Origin: JAICMB01 sp035295125
Lineage (GTDB): Bacteria; Acidobacteriota; Terriglobia; Bryobacterales; Bryobacteraceae
Assembly (NCBI GenBank): GCA_035295125.1
Contig: DATGJP010000063.1
Span: 1 to 64,000, forward strand
Length of the DNA: 64,000 bases
Direction of reading: 5' to 3'
This document shows positions 62,690 through 64,000 of this stretch, piece by piece. The stretch's first letter is position 1. Each line of letters begins with the position of its first letter. The translations under genes and the position numbers were made by a program. Under the pieces are notes generated by a model. That model searched no databases. It was not told where the DNA came from and saw only the letters and a program-made list of their open reading frames with translations.

Positions 62690-63289
62690 AAACAAAACGA
62701 AGCTGGCGATCGGTACGGTGTGAGGATCACGCGGCGGCGGACCAGCGACATTGTTGTACCAGATCAACGTGAGAATCCCCACGACCGCCCAAAATCCATA
62801 AGAGCCGGCCCGGTTGCCTGCGCGCGTCGCGCGAGCATACAGGAAAACCGCGCAAATCCAGAAGCCTCCTTCTACAATGACGGTCGCTGGGATGGAAGCC
62901 CACAGACCCAGGCCGTAGCGCGCTTGAGTGCCGGGGGCGAGGGGCATATCCGGCCTGTGACTGATCCAGTCCAGCACCCAGTGGCTGAGAACGGCTCCGA
63001 ACAACACCCAGGCTCCGCGCGGATATCGTCGTCTCAGGAAGTAACCCGCCGCTAGCAGGCAGCCCCAAACGATGTCCATCAAGAGGCTGTGACTCCACGC
63101 GATGTTCGACGCCGCGAAGTAGTTTGCGGCTCCCATCGCGGGCCGGAATTGTACGTGTTCCACTCCGGCGATCATGAAGACGCACCACAGGAGGTCGGCT
63201 GCCATGGCGGCCAGGACCAGCGTCCCGAGCGAAATCCCTGGCTCAAATCGCCTGGCGCCCAGGGCCACCGCGAGATGTCCGGCGAGCAT
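62627..63289 (-). CDS. YdjM-like membrane-bound metal-dependent hydrolase
   Basis: The 220 aa protein has about six membrane helices with conserved His/Asp sites in the manner of the YdjM/LexA-inner-membrane-hydrolase family: MLAGHLAVALGAR, NIAWSHSLLMDIVWG and VLSHWVLDWISHRPD. The function of the family is not established. It is the last gene of an operon behind PadR and a small cytosolic protein, 2 bp after the latter. Its last 63 bp overlap fabF tail to tail, so its 3' end is antisense to the fabF message. Confidence 0.82.
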   Translation of the reverse strand: MLAGHLAVALGARRFEPGISLGTLVLAAMAADLLWCVFMIAGVEHVQFRPAMGAANYFAASNIAWSHSLLMDIVWGCLLAAGYFLRRRYPRGAWVLFGAVLSHWVLDWISHRPDMPLAPGTQARYGLGLWASIPATVIVEGGFWICAVFLYARATRAGNRAGSYGFWAVVGILTLIWYNNVAGPPPRDPHTVPIASFVLFSLVVAWGYWMNRVRVRVSQN

Positions 63290-63291
63290 CC

Positions 63292-63756
63292 CTAACTCGC
63301 GATGCCATACTTCGATTGGAGCCGCCGCAGGTTTTCCCGAGCCTCGCGCTCCTGTGACGAATACGAACGCGCCCCCGGGAAGTCATGATTTGCAATGGCA
63401 TGGACCATCTTGCCCACCAGTAAGTCCACCTGTTGCTGCGCCTCGTATAATTCATCCGGCCTCTCCGCCGCTGCGAACCACACTTCACGGCTGACGCCAG
63501 GAGGACGCATCACCTGAGGGTCGGGCAGGCCTCGGCCACGAACTGCGGCGTTCGTGGTCAGCTTCGCCACCCACTCTGCCGCCGCGCCGGTGACGAGGCT
63601 CCCAAACTCGGCCAGCATGAAACGGATGAGTACCTCTCGGCCGTCACGCCTCGAGTCCGCCGCCGAGGATTCAAACGCGCGCGACATTTCGGCGGCGAAG
63701 CGGATCCTGTAATCTCTCGGGTAAAGCTGCAGAAAAAGCCAATATACCCGTTTCAT
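63292..63756 (-). CDS. Small protein with ADOP-prefix-like N-terminus
   Basis: The 154 aa protein begins MKRVYWLFLQLYPRDYRIRF; the LYPRDYRxRF ... EM pattern resembles the cytoplasmic prefix segment that precedes ADOP permeases in some proteins, but no permease follows here. The rest is helical and charged (RPDELYEAQQQVDLLVGKMV, SQEREARENLRRLQSKY). It starts 6 bp downstream of the PadR stop and ends 2 bp before the membrane hydrolase start. It might be a free-standing prefix or a remnant; the role is unknown. Confidence 0.72.
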   Translation of the reverse strand: MKRVYWLFLQLYPRDYRIRFAAEMSRAFESSAADSRRDGREVLIRFMLAEFGSLVTGAAAEWVAKLTTNAAVRGRGLPDPQVMRPPGVSREVWFAAAERPDELYEAQQQVDLLVGKMVHAIANHDFPGARSYSSQEREARENLRRLQSKYGIAS

Positions 63757-63762
63757 ATCCCG

Positions 63763-64000
63763 TCACGCCTCCTTCGTCCGCAGCCGAGTGGAGGCTGCCC
63801 GCGTCAATTGCCGCATACGCTCCAATTCGGTGTGAAGTTGTTTGCGTCCTGCCACCGTCAGCCTGTAGGCTTGTTTGTCGCGCGACGTATCTTCCTGCTC
63901 GAAACGCTCAATCCAGAGGTCTTCCAGAAGCCTGCGCAGCGCGCCATACAGGGTCCCCGTGCTCAGCCGAACCCGACGGTTGCTGAGAAATTCAACGTCT
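63763..64000 (-). CDS. PadR-family regulator, C-terminal part (cut by window edge)
   Basis: Only the last 78 codons are in view. The reading frame gives LSTGTLYGALRRLLEDLWIE and KQAYRLTVAGRKQLHTELER, the second helix, wing and dimerisation helix of PadR proteins, followed by MRQLTRAASTRLRTKEA and a TGA at 63763-63765. The N-terminus is outside the window. It heads an operon with the prefix-like protein and the YdjM-like protein, which it presumably controls. Confidence 0.88.
   Translation of the reverse strand, partial: DVEFLSNRRVRLSTGTLYGALRRLLEDLWIERFEQEDTSRDKQAYRLTVAGRKQLHTELERMRQLTRAASTRLRTKEA

Noticed and set aside
1..64000. tRNA, rRNA, insertion sequence, phage or integrase genes
   Set aside because: I looked for conserved tRNA-like and transposase motifs and saw none; a covariance-model scan would be needed to be sure about small RNAs.

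Overview
The window looks like a chromosomal segment of a soil-type Acidobacteriota bacterium, most plausibly a Solibacter/Bryobacter-like lineage. This is inferred from gene content: four intact ~810-820 aa ADOP-type (acidobacterial duplicated orphan permease) MacB/FtsX proteins, one with a PadR regulator beside it; a second PadR operon at the right edge; a double-domain TIGR03435 protein; a giant He_PIG-type Ig protein; a DUF4384/caspase operon; and GC-rich coding throughout. I see no rRNA, tRNA, phage, transposase, integrase or CRISPR array.

Layout. 1-9 kb: minus-strand run of a zinc-ribbon miniprotein, a VOC protein, two ADOP permeases around a PadR gene, and an SSP411/YyaL thioredoxin-fold protein. 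9-18.4 kb: minus-strand operon of exported proteins (single-TM Ig-like protein, propeller-like protein, 2565 aa Ig-repeat protein). 18.6-22.3 kb: divergent plus-strand operon of two DUF4384 proteins and a caspase-PEGA-TPR protein; the two operons share a ~200 bp promoter region. 22.3-32.3 kb: ADOP permease, two class-A-beta-lactamase-like serine hydrolases, two GNAT acetyltransferases, a DMT-type sugar/ureide permease and a PA14-containing GH3 enzyme, separated by copies of a dispersed palindromic repeat. 32.4-42.3 kb: TIGR03435 protein, acyl-CoA ligase, TPR protein, another ADOP, aldehyde dehydrogenase and a metallo-beta-lactamase-fold hydrolase. 42.3-47.7 kb: ispG, then a minus-strand galactose-type operon (SSS symporter, 61 aa membrane protein, galK, SRPBCC protein, frameshifted VOC gene). 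47.8-57.4 kb: plus-strand transglutaminase-like protein, an unknown 617 aa exported protein tightly linked to an alkaline-phosphatase-superfamily enzyme and rfbB, then NfeD-like protease, Gfo/Idh/MocA oxidoreductase and a sugar isomerase. 57.4-64 kb: bamA-skp outer-membrane module, fabF, and a PadR / small prefix-like protein / YdjM-like membrane protein operon cut by the window edge.

Functional themes are envelope and secretion (BamA/Skp, giant Ig protein, ADOPs), sugar uptake and catabolism (SSS+GalK, GH3, Gfo/Idh + isomerase), isoprenoid and fatty acid synthesis (IspG, FabF), and a possible caspase-based signalling or proteolysis unit. The best leads for something undescribed are the caspase/DUF4384 operon facing the giant-adhesin operon, the exported 617 aa + phosphodiesterase pair with a coiled-coil insert, and a dispersed palindromic repeat family that in one place supplies the C-terminus of a gene.
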